Positions 35,288-45,266 are shown, counted from the first letter of the stretch. The stretch: DNA of 64,000 nucleotides from Cloacibacillus sp. (GCF_020860125.1 NZ_JAJBUX010000018.1:37074-101073); one strand, 5' to 3'. Notes: generated by a model not told the origin, from the sequence alone. Program-made: numbers and translations.

Positions 35288-36784
35288 TTAGTTTTCGTCG
35301 GCAGCCTTAGCGCCGGACTTAGCAGCCGCCTTGGCCGCCAGTCTCGCCGCCTTTTCAGGGTTCAGATAATCCGTCTCAAATTCCTTGACCAGCTTGAATA
35401 TTACTGGCGAGAGCAGTGTCAGGGCGATGACGTTTACATAGACCGGCAGGGCCGACTGTATATCAAGCATCATCCATACGACTGAGGGGACGGTCCCGTG
35501 ATAGAAGAAGAACATCGAGACGCAGAGGGGAACCATCGGCCCCGTGTAGCGTACAAACCTCACATATTTCATGCGCTCCTCGTGGGGCTTATTCTGAACA
35601 CAGTAGACGATGAGCGATTCCAGATATGAGAACCAGCCCGTTGTCGTGGTGAGGGAGAAGATTATCATAAAGAACGCCAGCATGTGCGGGGCATATCCGC
35701 CGAAGGCTATCCCCAGCGCTTCGCCGACCGAACCGGCGCCGCCGCGTCCTGTCTGCCACGCGCCGGTGATGATGACCATCAAGCCGGTGATGGTGCAGAC
35801 GACCATCGTATCCATGAAGACCTCCATCGCGCCCCACAGTCCCTGGCGTCCCGGATGGTCGACGTTGACGGCCGCGTGGATGATCGGCGAGCTGCCCCAG
35901 CCGGCCTCGTTGCTGTATACGCTTCTTGCCACGCCGACCTGAACGACCTTCATCACCGTAACTCCGGCAAAGCCTCCGACCGCCGCGTAGGGCTGGAAGG
36001 CATAATAGAATATCGATTTGATACCGGCGATCGCAGCCGGCAGGTCCTTAATTATTATCAGCAGTCCAGCGGCCAGATAGCAGATCACCATCGCAGGTAC
36101 GGCGCGTTCCGCGAATTTTACGATACGCGGGATACCGCCGAGTACGATCACATAGCAAATCCCAGTATAGAATATCGCGCAAAATATGGCGGTCGTTCCC
36201 GAAAGTTTGAAGGCGCTTTGCAGGGCTTCAACGATCGTGTACGGTCCGGGCGCGAAATAGAAGGCGCCGATCATCATCACGGTGAAGATGAGGGATAGTA
36301 TCTTGCACCACTTCCAGCCTTTACCCTCCACAAGTCCCTTTTGGATATAATACGCCGCGCTTCCGTACGATGAACCGTCCTCATAGCGCTGCTTATAATG
36401 CTGAGTAAGGACGATCTCGCTCATCTTGGTGACCATTCCCACCAACGCCGCCATCCACATCCAGAAGAGCGCTCCCGGTCCGCCGATGGCGATCGCGCTT
36501 GCCACGCCGGCGATATTGCCGTTGCCTACGGTGCCGCCCAGCGCCGTGGCAAAGGCGCCAAAGGAAGAAACCTTGCTTTCTCTGACTTTTTTGTTCTTAC
36601 GGAAGAGACCTCCCAGGGTATTATAGAAGATATCCCCAAAACGGCGGAACTGGAAAAAACCCGTTCCGATAGTGAGGAACAGCCCGAGAAGAAGAAACAT
36701 TATTGCGAAATATTTGTTCCAGAGTACGGTCCACGCGACATATTCGAGCGCCGCTTCCACCTGTTTTGCTATCGTTGCATCCAT
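35288..36784 (-). CDS. Alanine/glycine:cation symporter (AGCS family)
   Basis: A 498-residue Na+-coupled amino-acid symporter with about 11 helices. Characteristic segments are GTGFFQFRRFGDIFYNTLGGLF, ATALGGTVGNGNIAGVASAIAIGGPGALFWMW and YSNEAGWGSSPIIHA. Family members import alanine or glycine. The C-terminal 25 residues are an Ala/Lys-rich tail. GGAGGT precedes the ATG. Fermenting Synergistota depend on such Na+-driven uptake, fed by the decarboxylase Na+ pump encoded earlier in the window. Confidence 0.92.
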   Translation of the reverse strand: MDATIAKQVEAALEYVAWTVLWNKYFAIMFLLLGLFLTIGTGFFQFRRFGDIFYNTLGGLFRKNKKVRESKVSSFGAFATALGGTVGNGNIAGVASAIAIGGPGALFWMWMAALVGMVTKMSEIVLTQHYKQRYEDGSSYGSAAYYIQKGLVEGKGWKWCKILSLIFTVMMIGAFYFAPGPYTIVEALQSAFKLSGTTAIFCAIFYTGICYVIVLGGIPRIVKFAERAVPAMVICYLAAGLLIIIKDLPAAIAGIKSIFYYAFQPYAAVGGFAGVTVMKVVQVGVARSVYSNEAGWGSSPIIHAAVNVDHPGRQGLWGAMEVFMDTMVVCTITGLMVIITGAWQTGRGGAGSVGEALGIAFGGYAPHMLAFFMIIFSLTTTTGWFSYLESLIVYCVQNKPHEERMKYVRFVRYTGPMVPLCVSMFFFYHGTVPSVVWMMLDIQSALPVYVNVIALTLLSPVIFKLVKEFETDYLNPEKAARLAAKAAAKSGAKAADEN

Positions 36785-36910
36785 GCCGGTACCTCCGTGA
36801 TTTGTATAATCGATAAATAAGTGTTATTATTGTTTGACTAAGGTGCTTAAAAGCAGTAGGATGTTGTTTTTTCGTTGTGCTGACGCTTCACGCGTCGCTT
36901 GTTACGTAAA

Positions 36911-36938
36911 CAGGCAGGAAGGGACAACTTCCTGCCTG
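36911..36938 (-). terminator. Hairpin terminator after the saccharopine-dehydrogenase-like gene
   Basis: CAGGCAGGAAG (36911-36921) pairs perfectly with CTTCCTGCCTG (36928-36938), loop GGACAA. On the minus strand it lies about 20 bp after the stop codon and is followed by a short TTTA. Confidence 0.7.
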
Positions 36939-36956
36939 CATTTATTCCAGATAAAC

Positions 36957-38135
36957 TTATTTTTCCCAGAGTTTTACGTTCTTTTCTACCTCTACTTTTT
37001 CTTTGTAGAAGATGCCGCGCTTTGCCTGTTCGGCCATGACCCAGTTATAGAAGTCGTCGTCCTTGGCGAGTTTTTCCGCGGCGAGCATTCCCTTGCCGGT
37101 GAGTTTCCCGTCGACCATCGCGCGCGCGAAGATGCCGCAGGTGCAGGCGGTAGTCCAGGCCATCGAAGTGTAGCCCGTTTCGGGGATTTCCTTCTGGGCG
37201 ATCTCCCAAGTGTACGTCACACGGTCATCGCCTTTGATGCCCTTGACGACGATCTTCAAGACGGACATGTCGACCTCTCCCGGCTGTCTCTGATATTTCT
37301 TTGAGAAGATGTCGATAAGAATGTCGCGTGGGACCTGTTTGACCTTGCCGAGCATTCTCTCTTCCTTGTCGAAGAGGTCAAGGTCGTTGAGCAGGCGCAT
37401 CTGCGCCGCAAGGCCGGGCCAGCGGACGGTGTAGGCCGCCATCTCGGGTACGTCCTTGAAGCTGCGGAAGAGCCCGCCGAGTCCGTTGCTTGTGAAGCAT
37501 TCGAGATTTTTGAATTCCTCTATCTCAAAGTCCATTACCTCGCTGAGAGCGGGGATGACCATCTCTTTACCGCCGCGGACGACCGTCGTCGGCTGGTTGA
37601 ACTGGTTGAGATTGTCGGAGATCGACCAGGTAGTGAAATAGTTGAAGGGAGGACGGGGATTCACGGGGAGGCCGCCGCCGACGTAGACGTACATCTCTTC
37701 GCACTTATCGAGCTTGTAATAGCCGCGCCCGCCGAAGAAGTTGCTCATGCCGGGCTCAAAGCCGATCATTGAGATGCCGAGCCCGCCGGTCTCCTGGCCG
37801 ATTTTGTCATAGGGTTCGTCTGAACGGCCGTGCATGCTGGAAACATTGGAGATCTTTTTACCGAGCTCCATCGCAATCTGAGTTACCAGATAGCCGACAG
37901 TCCCTGGCATTGCCGCGGTGATGATGTCACAGTCAGCCGAAAGCTTTGCGATCAGATCCTTATCGGTAGCGGAGCCTTTGACTGTTTCGACACTTGGATA
38001 GAGACGCTTGGTCTCGGCAAGGTTTTCCTCGCTCATGTCCAGCACGACAAAATCAAAATCGCTGATCATGTCGTGAACTATGCAGCGGCCTACCATTCCC
38101 GCGCCGATCTGTAGAGCTTTTTTCTTTGTTGCCAT
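36957..38135 (-). CDS. Saccharopine dehydrogenase-like oxidoreductase
   Basis: A 392-residue NAD(P)-dependent enzyme with N-terminal Rossmann motif ALQIGAGMVGRCIVHDM and the saccharopine dehydrogenase C-terminal domain (GFEPGMSNFFGGRG, SNGLGGLF). Relatives include lysine-6-dehydrogenase, saccharopine reductase and carboxynorspermidine synthase; none can be chosen from sequence alone. The frame is open to 38240, but the ATG at 38135 has GGAGG 7 bases upstream and fits the family N-terminus. It is monocistronic, with its own terminator, and lies downstream of an amino-acid symporter in the opposite order of transcription. Confidence 0.82.
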   Translation of the reverse strand: MATKKKALQIGAGMVGRCIVHDMISDFDFVVLDMSEENLAETKRLYPSVETVKGSATDKDLIAKLSADCDIITAAMPGTVGYLVTQIAMELGKKISNVSSMHGRSDEPYDKIGQETGGLGISMIGFEPGMSNFFGGRGYYKLDKCEEMYVYVGGGLPVNPRPPFNYFTTWSISDNLNQFNQPTTVVRGGKEMVIPALSEVMDFEIEEFKNLECFTSNGLGGLFRSFKDVPEMAAYTVRWPGLAAQMRLLNDLDLFDKEERMLGKVKQVPRDILIDIFSKKYQRQPGEVDMSVLKIVVKGIKGDDRVTYTWEIAQKEIPETGYTSMAWTTACTCGIFARAMVDGKLTGKGMLAAEKLAKDDDFYNWVMAEQAKRGIFYKEKVEVEKNVKLWEK

Positions 38136-38726
38136 CTTTGTTCCTCCTATTGATATGAATTTATTTTGCTGACAATAAGAAATTAATGGATACGATGTAT
38201 ACTTGAAAACAAATTCTGGCACTACCATAGGTTCATCCAACGATCTGATGTGAATATATCATGTCTTTTGTATATCGTCAAGCATTGATTTTGTTTGTAC
38301 TGATGCGTCGTGATAGCGTTACAATATGTGATAATCGCATGAAATACCACTATAAATCAGTGCCCAGGCGAAAATACGATCACGTAGGGTGGGATCTATC
38401 GAAATAAATAGAAACTGCTGATAATTCATGTAAACAGTACGGCGATTTTATTGACAGGAGTCGATTTATCGTAAATGAAGCGGCTGTCAGGGCAGTCATT
38501 TTTAGCATCCATTTCTGCAGCCACGGATCAGTAATGGAGGCCTATCCGATTGATGCGTGAGTTTTCCATAATGTTTATTGCAGAAGTTTGCGCTGCCCTG
38601 CGGACATATGCAAAGCGGCGCCGATTTTAGCCTGTAAGGCTGGATAAGGGTAAAAGGCGCGGGGACCGCGCATATGTTAATAATCAGCGGTCCTTGCCTC
38701 ATCATTTTAATTCCGATATATTGATA
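38136..38726. other. Gene-free 591 bp region
   Basis: The right end probably holds the opp operon terminator: GGACCGC and GCGGTCC (about 38663-38692) pair, and the minus strand continues into CCTTTT. A stretch GCGGCGCCGATTTTA near 38617 resembles an end of the 22648-23505 repeats and may be a lone remnant. The left part is the promoter area of the saccharopine-dehydrogenase-like gene. No gene was found. Confidence 0.4.
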
Positions 38727-40409
38727 TTACTGTACCATTTCCGCGTCCCAGAATTTATATTCCCCGACCTTGTTCATCCATACGTCGCGTACCTTGTCCT
38801 GATTGACGAGGTAACAGAAGTTGCCATAATAGAGCGGCGATACGGGTGTCGCGTCCATGAGTATCTTTTCCGCGTTCTTGAGATGCCCGTTACGCGTGGT
38901 ACCCGATGTTTTCTGCGCCATCAAAATTTCCTGTTCAAAGGCCTTATGTTCCGGATTGAGGACCGTGTCGTTGGGAGCCACTTTTGACTTTTTCCATCTC
39001 CACTGGCATTCATTCCAGCTGCTGTCTGTCGCGTAGGCATCGAAGAAGGTCATCGGATCAGCATAATCGCCGGTCCAGTTGCCGCCGCTGATTATGAAAT
39101 CCCCTCTTTTTCTCTTGTCGACGAGCACCTGCCATTCCATATTGTCAAGCTCAACTTTAACGTTAAGGTTGTTTTTCAGCATCTCCTGGATAGCCTCGGA
39201 CATCTTTTTAAGAGATTCTCTCGTTACGTAGGTATAGGTTACCTTCGGGAAGCCCTTTCCATTGGGATATCCGGCCTCTGCCAATAATTTTTGCGCCTCT
39301 TCCACGCGCGCGGCATTGGGGTCGATACCGTACTCTGTGGTCGGCTTGCCGTTCTTGTCGAGAGTTCTGAAGCTTTCGCCTGTCGAGAGTGAAAGTACTG
39401 GAGGGACGATGCCTGTCGCAGGAGTCTCTCCGCCTTTGAGAGCGGATTCGCAGATCGCCTTTCTGTTGAGCGCGAGCGCGAAGGCTTTTCTGACACGCAC
39501 GTCGTTGAATGGAGGTTTGTCGACGTTGAAGATGATGTATGCGGTCTGCATTCTCGGTGTGAATACCAGATTAGGTTCTTCGGCGATGAGTCTTGGAATC
39601 TCTGCCGGCGGTATTTCCGGATTTACATGGATATCTCCCGCGTTGAACGCGTTAAGTGCGGTTGTTTGGTCGGAGACGAATACCATTTTTACCTTATCAA
39701 TCTTCACATTCTTGCTGTCATAATACTGGGGATTTTTGGCAATCGTGAGGTTGTCGCCGATTTTATAGGATTCCAGAACGAACGGTCCGTTCGAGATACA
39801 GGTCTTGGGGTTCTTTTCCCACCCGTCGCCATATTTTTCCACGATGTCCTTTCTTACGGGCATGAAGGAGAAGAATGTCGTCAGGTTGAGGAAATAGGGC
39901 ACCTTCGATTCCAGAACGACCTGAAATGTCTTATCATCCAGGGCCTTGACGCCGACTTCGCTTGCCTTTACCTTTCCGTCAAAGAATGCCTTCGCGTTTT
40001 TTATATACGAGGTACCCATATACGAATACTCTGAACCGGCTTTGGGGTCAAGGAGTCTCAGCCACGCGTACTCAAAGTCTTTAGCGGTGACGGGTTTCCC
40101 GTCAGACCATGTGATATTCGGCTTCAGATAAAAGGTATAGGTAAGTCCGTCCGGAGATATCGTATATTTCTCCGCCTGTCCGGGGGCCAGCTTGCCGTCT
40201 TTTGTATCTTTCATCAGTCCCTCGAAGATGTTGCCTATGACGAAACTCCCTCCAGAATCATCGATCGAGGGGTCCCAAGCTTTGATTTCCTTACCGTGGT
40301 TGAATACCAACACCTTCGGCGCCGCGTATGCAACGGCCGCCTGTGAGAAGAAAGCTGTGAATACAAGTACGATGGCTGCTATCAATTCAAATCTCTTTTT
40401 TGTCAACAT
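38727..40409 (-). CDS. oppA: Peptide ABC transporter substrate-binding protein
   Basis: A 560-residue SBP family 5 protein for the oligopeptide ABC system encoded just upstream. A signal peptide (MLTKKRFELIAAIVLVFTAF, cleavage near AYAA) is followed by FNHGKEIKAWDPSIDDSGGSFVIGNIFEGL and LSPDGLTYTF-like segments typical of OppA. No lipobox Cys is evident, so it is probably periplasmic. The ATG at 40409 with AAAGGAG 6 bases before it is preferred over the open frame start at 40439. It is the last gene of oppBCDFA and lies 126 bp after oppF. Confidence 0.9.
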   Translation of the reverse strand: MLTKKRFELIAAIVLVFTAFFSQAAVAYAAPKVLVFNHGKEIKAWDPSIDDSGGSFVIGNIFEGLMKDTKDGKLAPGQAEKYTISPDGLTYTFYLKPNITWSDGKPVTAKDFEYAWLRLLDPKAGSEYSYMGTSYIKNAKAFFDGKVKASEVGVKALDDKTFQVVLESKVPYFLNLTTFFSFMPVRKDIVEKYGDGWEKNPKTCISNGPFVLESYKIGDNLTIAKNPQYYDSKNVKIDKVKMVFVSDQTTALNAFNAGDIHVNPEIPPAEIPRLIAEEPNLVFTPRMQTAYIIFNVDKPPFNDVRVRKAFALALNRKAICESALKGGETPATGIVPPVLSLSTGESFRTLDKNGKPTTEYGIDPNAARVEEAQKLLAEAGYPNGKGFPKVTYTYVTRESLKKMSEAIQEMLKNNLNVKVELDNMEWQVLVDKRKRGDFIISGGNWTGDYADPMTFFDAYATDSSWNECQWRWKKSKVAPNDTVLNPEHKAFEQEILMAQKTSGTTRNGHLKNAEKILMDATPVSPLYYGNFCYLVNQDKVRDVWMNKVGEYKFWDAEMVQ

Positions 40410-40535
40410 GTGGATGCTCCTTTCGGCTAACTCAGGCAATGCCCGTGTTCCGGCATCAAATGGTCAAACATCTTTCTCTCTGCGTCTCTGTTTTTTGTGT
40501 CTCTTGCACGGCATTTCTCCCCTCTGTTTTCATTA

Positions 40536-41504
40536 TTAAAGGAGGTGGCAGGCTGCATAGTGTTCCGAGCCGAGGTTTCTTAATTCTGGAGTCACCTCGG
40601 AGCAAACTTTTTTGGCGTAGCGGCAGCGTGTGCGAAACCGGCATCCTGACGGCGGATTGAGCGGACTTGGCACCTCGCCCTCAAGGATGATGTTTTTTTT
40701 CTCCGCCCGAGGATTGGGAATGGGGATCGAGGAGAGCAGAGCTATGGTGTATGGGTGCTGCGGGTTGTTGTATAGCTCGTCAGCGGTAGTTACCTCCATG
40801 AGGCTTCCAAGGTACATTACACCGACGCGGTTTGAGATATGCCGTACCATGGAGAGGTCGTGCGCGATGAAAAGATAGGTGAGGCCGATCTCCCGCTGCA
40901 GATCTTCCATCATATTCACGATCTGTGCCTGCACGGAAACATCGAGCGCCGATATCGGTTCGTCGCATATTATGAGTTCCGGCATTACCGACAGCGCTCT
41001 GGCGATCCCTATCCGCTGCCGCTGCCCGCCGGAAAATTCATGCGGATATCTGTTGGCGTGGTTTTTGCGCAGGCCGACCCTTTTGAGCAGCTCAAATATC
41101 CTTTCCTGACGTTCTTTACCTGAGGCGAGCTTATGGATGTCAAGCGGTTCGCCAATGATGTCGGCGACGGTCATTCGGGGGTTGAGCGAGGCGTAAGGGT
41201 CCTGGAATATCATCTGGATCTTCTTGCGGTAGGGCATAAAGGTTTTGGGAGAGAGCCTGGCGACGTCAATGCCGTCATAGTATATCTCGCCCGCCGTCGG
41301 TTCGTAGAGGCGCATGACGGTTCTGCCAACGGTGGTTTTTCCGCAGCCGGATTCTCCGACAAGACCCAGCGTCTCTCCCTTTCGGATGTAAAAGCTGACG
41401 TTGTCGACGGCCTTTATCTCTTGTACCTTTTTTGAGATCAGCCCTTCGTCTTTATAGAAATATTTTTTTAGGTTTCTAACGTCAAGAAGGATATTATCGT
41501 TCAA
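40536..41504 (-). CDS. oppF: Peptide ABC transporter ATP-binding protein OppF
   Basis: A 322-residue cytoplasmic ATPase with Walker A GLVGESGCGKTT, signature FSGGQRQRIGIARAL, Walker B LIICDEPISALD and the C-terminal oligopeptide-family Cys-containing tail (CRFRTRCRYAKKVC), which in relatives can hold an Fe-S centre. The start is TTG at 41504, inside the end of oppD, with GGAGG 11 bases upstream. It pairs with OppD to drive import. Confidence 0.93.
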   Translation of the reverse strand: MNDNILLDVRNLKKYFYKDEGLISKKVQEIKAVDNVSFYIRKGETLGLVGESGCGKTTVGRTVMRLYEPTAGEIYYDGIDVARLSPKTFMPYRKKIQMIFQDPYASLNPRMTVADIIGEPLDIHKLASGKERQERIFELLKRVGLRKNHANRYPHEFSGGQRQRIGIARALSVMPELIICDEPISALDVSVQAQIVNMMEDLQREIGLTYLFIAHDLSMVRHISNRVGVMYLGSLMEVTTADELYNNPQHPYTIALLSSIPIPNPRAEKKNIILEGEVPSPLNPPSGCRFRTRCRYAKKVCSEVTPELRNLGSEHYAACHLL

Positions 41505-42531
41505 CTGAACTAATGCCTCCTTTCATCTCGTTATAGCGGTCGCAGCACGGCGCATGTTTGTCAAGCAGCCAGCAGGCCGCTTTGTGTCCCTCTCCAACTT
41601 GATAGTATCCCGGGCGGTGGCTGGTGCATATATTCATGGAAAAACTGCATCTTGGTGAGAATGGACAGCCTTGAGGCGGATTCAGGAGGTCCGGCGGCGT
41701 CCCCGGTATTGGAATGAGTCTGTGGCGCGCGCCGGTGGCCACATTTGGTATCGACCTCAGCAGTCCCATCGTATACGGATGCGCGGGGTTAAAAAATACG
41801 TCGTCGGTTTTCCCCTCCTCCATGACCAAACCCGCGTACATGACGTCTATTCGGGTGCAGATATCCGCCACTACGCCGAGGTCGTGTGTGATCAGGATGG
41901 TAGAGGTTCCGGTATTTTGTCCAAGCTCCTTTATGAGCCGGATGATCTGTGCCTGTATCGTCACGTCAAGCGCCGTCGTAGGTTCGTCGGCGATAAGAAG
42001 CTCCGGACGGCAGGAGAGCGCCATCGCTATCATTGCCCGCTGCCGCATCCCACCTGAAAACTCATGCGGATAGCAGGCGGCACGCCTTTTGGAATCTGGG
42101 ATGCCGACCATCTCCAGCATTTCGACGGCCTTTTCCGCGGCCTCCTTTTTTGTGAGGCGCTGATGCTGCAGCAGGGCCTCTTCGATCTGAAAGCCGACCC
42201 GCAGCACCGGATTCAACGAGGTCATGGGGTCTTGAAAGATCATCGCAATATTATTTCCGCGTATCTTTGTCATCTCATGCTCTGTTTTTTTCAGAAGATC
42301 TTCTCCTTTGAAGAGAATCTCTCCGTCTACGACCCTTCCGGGGTGCAGCAGCAGACGCATTATGGAAAGAGAGGTGACGCTTTTGCCGCTGCCTGACTCT
42401 CCGACGATACCTAGAGTCTCCCCGCTCTCTATATGAATGTCGATGCCCCGTATCGCCTTTACTTCGCCGAGATGAGTAAAGAAAGAGGTATGCAGATTGC
42501 GTATTTCAAGTACGTTTTTATTTTCAGCCAT
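41494..42531 (-). CDS. oppD: Peptide ABC transporter ATP-binding protein OppD
   Basis: A 345-residue ATPase with Walker A GIVGESGSGKSV, signature FSGGMRQRAMIAMAL, Walker B LLIADEPTTALD, the H-loop ITHDLG and the C-terminal tail CPFSPRCSFSMNIC. It is partner to OppF, which overlaps it by 11 bases. The gap to oppC is 9 bp. Confidence 0.93.
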   Translation of the reverse strand: MAENKNVLEIRNLHTSFFTHLGEVKAIRGIDIHIESGETLGIVGESGSGKSVTSLSIMRLLLHPGRVVDGEILFKGEDLLKKTEHEMTKIRGNNIAMIFQDPMTSLNPVLRVGFQIEEALLQHQRLTKKEAAEKAVEMLEMVGIPDSKRRAACYPHEFSGGMRQRAMIAMALSCRPELLIADEPTTALDVTIQAQIIRLIKELGQNTGTSTILITHDLGVVADICTRIDVMYAGLVMEEGKTDDVFFNPAHPYTMGLLRSIPNVATGARHRLIPIPGTPPDLLNPPQGCPFSPRCSFSMNICTSHRPGYYQVGEGHKAACWLLDKHAPCCDRYNEMKGGISSVER

Positions 42532-42540
42532 GTCTACAGC

Positions 42541-43824
42541 CTACTTTCTCAGCTTGGGGTCAAGCGCGTCTCTCAGTCCGTCGCCAAGCAGATTGAATGT
42601 GAGTATCGTAAGAGAGATTGCCGCCGCGGGGAATAGCAGCTGCTGCGGATAGGTGTACAGCCCCTCAAGAGCGTCGTTGCAAAGCGTTCCCCATGAGGCG
42701 ATGGGAGCGGAGACGCCGAGTCCGACAAAACTCAGAAAAGCCTCGGTAAAAATCGCGTTGGGGATCATCATGGTTATGGTAACCATGATCGGCCCCATTA
42801 TGTTTGGAAGCAGGTGGCGCAGAAGTATATACCTGGTCGGAGCGCCCAGTGATTTGGCCGCGAGGACGAACTCCTGCTTCTTCAGAGAAAGCACCTCTCC
42901 GCGTACCAGCCTTGCCATGCTTACCCAGTAGGTAAGTCCTATTGTCAGAATTATAGTGAAGAGTCCGCCGCTGTCGAAGAGGACGCGAAGCAGTATAACG
43001 TAGAGCAGAGTCGGTATCGTATTTATTATATCGACGACTCTCATCATCGCGTCATCTACCTTACCGCCGCAATAGCCGGAGACGCCGCCAAACAATACGC
43101 CTATAATGAAGCATACGATAGCCGTTGCAAAGCCGACTGCGAGCGATATGCGCGCGCCGTATACTATCCTGATGAAAATGTCTCTGCCGAGCGCGTCATT
43201 GCCAAAGATATGGCTCTTATTCCAAACGCGGAGCGAGGGCTCTACCTCTTTACCGTCCACAGTGACGATATATCTCTTCATGTTTTCAAATTTGTGTTCC
43301 TCCGCGGGTAAATCGACCTTTTCTCCGCGTTCGGCGGCCCTTCTCAACGAATAGAGTTTTTTCTTTGCGGCAAAGTATTGGCTGTAATCCACCTTAATAT
43401 CCTTACCGTCGAGCACGAAGTTTTTCTGACGCGTCATGAGATTGTCGCCGGTGTTTTCCGCCATCTTTCCAAGCGTCCCGTCACGCGCCACCTGAAGGAC
43501 ATTGTAATCGTTCGTGATATAAAACGAGGCGCCCGTCCCGTCTATCTCATAGAGTTCGAGCCTGCAGGGAACGTTAGAGTATTCCAGGTTCTGGTCTGAA
43601 TAGGTATACCTCCAAAAATATGGCAGGAATACCGCTGCGGCTGTCATGAGCACTATAAAGACTAGAGAGAACATCGCCGTCTTATTCTCTCGAAATCTTC
43701 TCCAGACATCCTGATAGAAAGTAAGGCTTTTGCGCTTGATATCCTCTGATTTTGTAAAGTCGTGCTCGGTTTCTTTCCACAGCTCTGTGTGGTTAAGATC
43801 AAGCCGTTCGTCTATATTTGCCAT
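42541..43824 (-). CDS. oppC: Peptide ABC transporter permease OppC, with long periplasmic insert
   Basis: A 427-residue inner-membrane permease. The N-terminal OppC_N segment and first helix (about residues 52-72) are followed by an unusually long extracytoplasmic stretch (about residues 75-200). The standard transport domain then has HIFGNDALGRDIFIRIVYGARISL and the EAA loop region RGEVLSLKKQEFVLAAKSLG. Common OppC/DppC proteins are about 300 residues, so roughly 120 residues are extra and lie outside the membrane, where they could touch the binding protein. GAGGAGGG precedes the ATG. Confidence 0.92.
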   Translation of the reverse strand: MANIDERLDLNHTELWKETEHDFTKSEDIKRKSLTFYQDVWRRFRENKTAMFSLVFIVLMTAAAVFLPYFWRYTYSDQNLEYSNVPCRLELYEIDGTGASFYITNDYNVLQVARDGTLGKMAENTGDNLMTRQKNFVLDGKDIKVDYSQYFAAKKKLYSLRRAAERGEKVDLPAEEHKFENMKRYIVTVDGKEVEPSLRVWNKSHIFGNDALGRDIFIRIVYGARISLAVGFATAIVCFIIGVLFGGVSGYCGGKVDDAMMRVVDIINTIPTLLYVILLRVLFDSGGLFTIILTIGLTYWVSMARLVRGEVLSLKKQEFVLAAKSLGAPTRYILLRHLLPNIMGPIMVTITMMIPNAIFTEAFLSFVGLGVSAPIASWGTLCNDALEGLYTYPQQLLFPAAAISLTILTFNLLGDGLRDALDPKLRK

Positions 43825-43836
43825 TGCAAGCCCTCC

Positions 43837-44754
43837 TCAGTCGAATTTGATCCTGGGGTCGATAAGAACGTAAAGGATATCGACCAGCAGAACCATCAGA
43901 ACGAGGAGTACACCGTAAAATACAGTTACTCCAAGTATCAGAGAATAGTCGCGGTTAAGGATACTTGTTGTGAACAGACAGCCTATACCGGGTATGCCGA
44001 AGACCTTTTCGACGACGAACGAGCCGGTGACGATGCTTGCTACGCAGGGTCCCATATAAGTGGCTACCGGAATCAGCGCGTTGCGCAGCGCATGACGTGT
44101 CATTACGACAAAGCTCGTAAGTCCCTTCGCCTTAGCGGTGCGGATATAATCCTGCTGGAGCACTTCAAGCATCGAGGTGCGCGTGAGACGGGTTATGAAG
44201 GCAATCGAAAACGCGCCTATCGCAAAAGCCGGACCGATGTAATCCCTGAAGTTCTCCGCTCCGTAGGAGGGGACGATACCCAGTTTTTTATTGAAGACAT
44301 AAAGATATATCGTCGCAACGACAAAACTTGGTATTGTCGTCCCCAGCGTCGCGAGCAGCATCAAGACTCTGTCCGATAGTCTGTTATGTCTGAGCGCCGC
44401 GTAGACTCCGAAAAATATACCGAAGCCGAGTATGAAGGCGACGGCAAGCAGCCCGATCTTTGCCGAGTATGGAAAGCCGCTCTCAATGATGGCGCGGGTA
44501 GTTACTCCTCTTTTATGATAAGAGACACCGAAATCTCCCTTGACGAAGTTGAACAGATATGTGAGATACTGAACTCCTAACGGCTTGTCAAGTCCGTACT
44601 TCGCCTCAAGCGCCGCCCGTGTCTCATCCGGCAGCCCGCGTGCGCTGGTAAAGGGACTTCCAGGCAGATTATGCATTATCAGAAATGTAATCGTAATAAC
44701 GAACCAAATAGTAAGAACTGCGGATACAATGCGTTTTAGAGTATATTTCAGCAT
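43837..44754 (-). CDS. oppB: Peptide ABC transporter permease OppB
   Basis: A 305-residue inner-membrane permease of the BPD-transport type 1 family with six helices. The N-terminal signature LTIWFVITITFLIMHNLPGSPF and the EAA loop LQQDYIRTAKAKGL are typical of OppB/DppB. It is the first gene of the operon, 180-240 bp downstream of a good promoter and a predicted GntR operator. Confidence 0.93.
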   Translation of the reverse strand: MLKYTLKRIVSAVLTIWFVITITFLIMHNLPGSPFTSARGLPDETRAALEAKYGLDKPLGVQYLTYLFNFVKGDFGVSYHKRGVTTRAIIESGFPYSAKIGLLAVAFILGFGIFFGVYAALRHNRLSDRVLMLLATLGTTIPSFVVATIYLYVFNKKLGIVPSYGAENFRDYIGPAFAIGAFSIAFITRLTRTSMLEVLQQDYIRTAKAKGLTSFVVMTRHALRNALIPVATYMGPCVASIVTGSFVVEKVFGIPGIGCLFTTSILNRDYSLILGVTVFYGVLLVLMVLLVDILYVLIDPRIKFD

Positions 44755-44933
44755 TTCTGCACATCCTTTGTTTTAACAGTATCGAATGTTCTTTGGGTAC
44801 AGGGAGGCTGTTCCACTATATATGGAAAAGCCTTCTTCTTTCGCCATTCCTGAACATCTTCCATCTCCGCCGACAGAGATTTCACGGAGCTACTACAAAG
44901 AATACGTTAAATACGAGGTATACATTGAAATTC

Positions 44934-44944
44934 TGGTAATACCA
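44934..44944. promoter_or_regulatory. Predicted GntR/FadR-type operator upstream of oppB
   Basis: TGGTAATACCA fits the FadR-subfamily pattern GTM-N-KAC and is identical to the site at 47160-47170. It lies 24 bases downstream of the -10 box of the opp promoter, so a bound repressor would block elongation or early initiation. Confidence 0.65.
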
Positions 44945-44968
44945 CTGGTACTTCTATGGATTAAGGTA

Positions 44969-44997
44969 AATATATCATGTATAAATATTCGCGTCAA
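44969..44997 (-). promoter_or_regulatory. Sigma-70-type promoter of oppBCDFA
   Basis: On the minus strand TTGACG (rc of 44992-44997) and TATATT (rc of 44969-44974) are 17 bp apart. The 5' leader would be about 210 bases. Confidence 0.68.
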
Positions 44998-44999
44998 GT

Positions 45000-45266
45000 A
45001 AATAAAAGTAAGGACTTATTGATAAAAAGGTGCAAATAAATTAATCATAGCCAAGAACTTTTGTAAAAAATCGTAAAAGCGTAAGAAAAAACCCAAATAC
45101 CTTAAAGACGGCTGTAAAAAGCAGGTTTGTTTGCCGGAGAGTTGAGATATTATTTTCATAGATAGTTTGGCATGTAAGGTGCAGCTTTATGAAAGGAGCG
45201 GCATGATCATTTTATGGATCATGCCGCCATTGCCGGTTTTAGACCTTTGAACGTTTATCCAGTATA
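45000..45266. other. Gene-free AT-rich region with hairpin, end of the gntR transcript
   Basis: GCGGCATGATC (45198-45208) and GATCATGCCGC (45217-45227) form a perfect 11 bp stem 40 bp after the GntR stop on the minus strand, a likely terminator despite only a short pyrimidine run after it. The remaining sequence is AT-rich with no gene seen. Confidence 0.5.

Noticed and set aside
38400..38700. A further full copy of the inverted repeat
   Set aside because: Only one end-like motif (GCGCCGATTTTA) was seen, without a matching partner arm.
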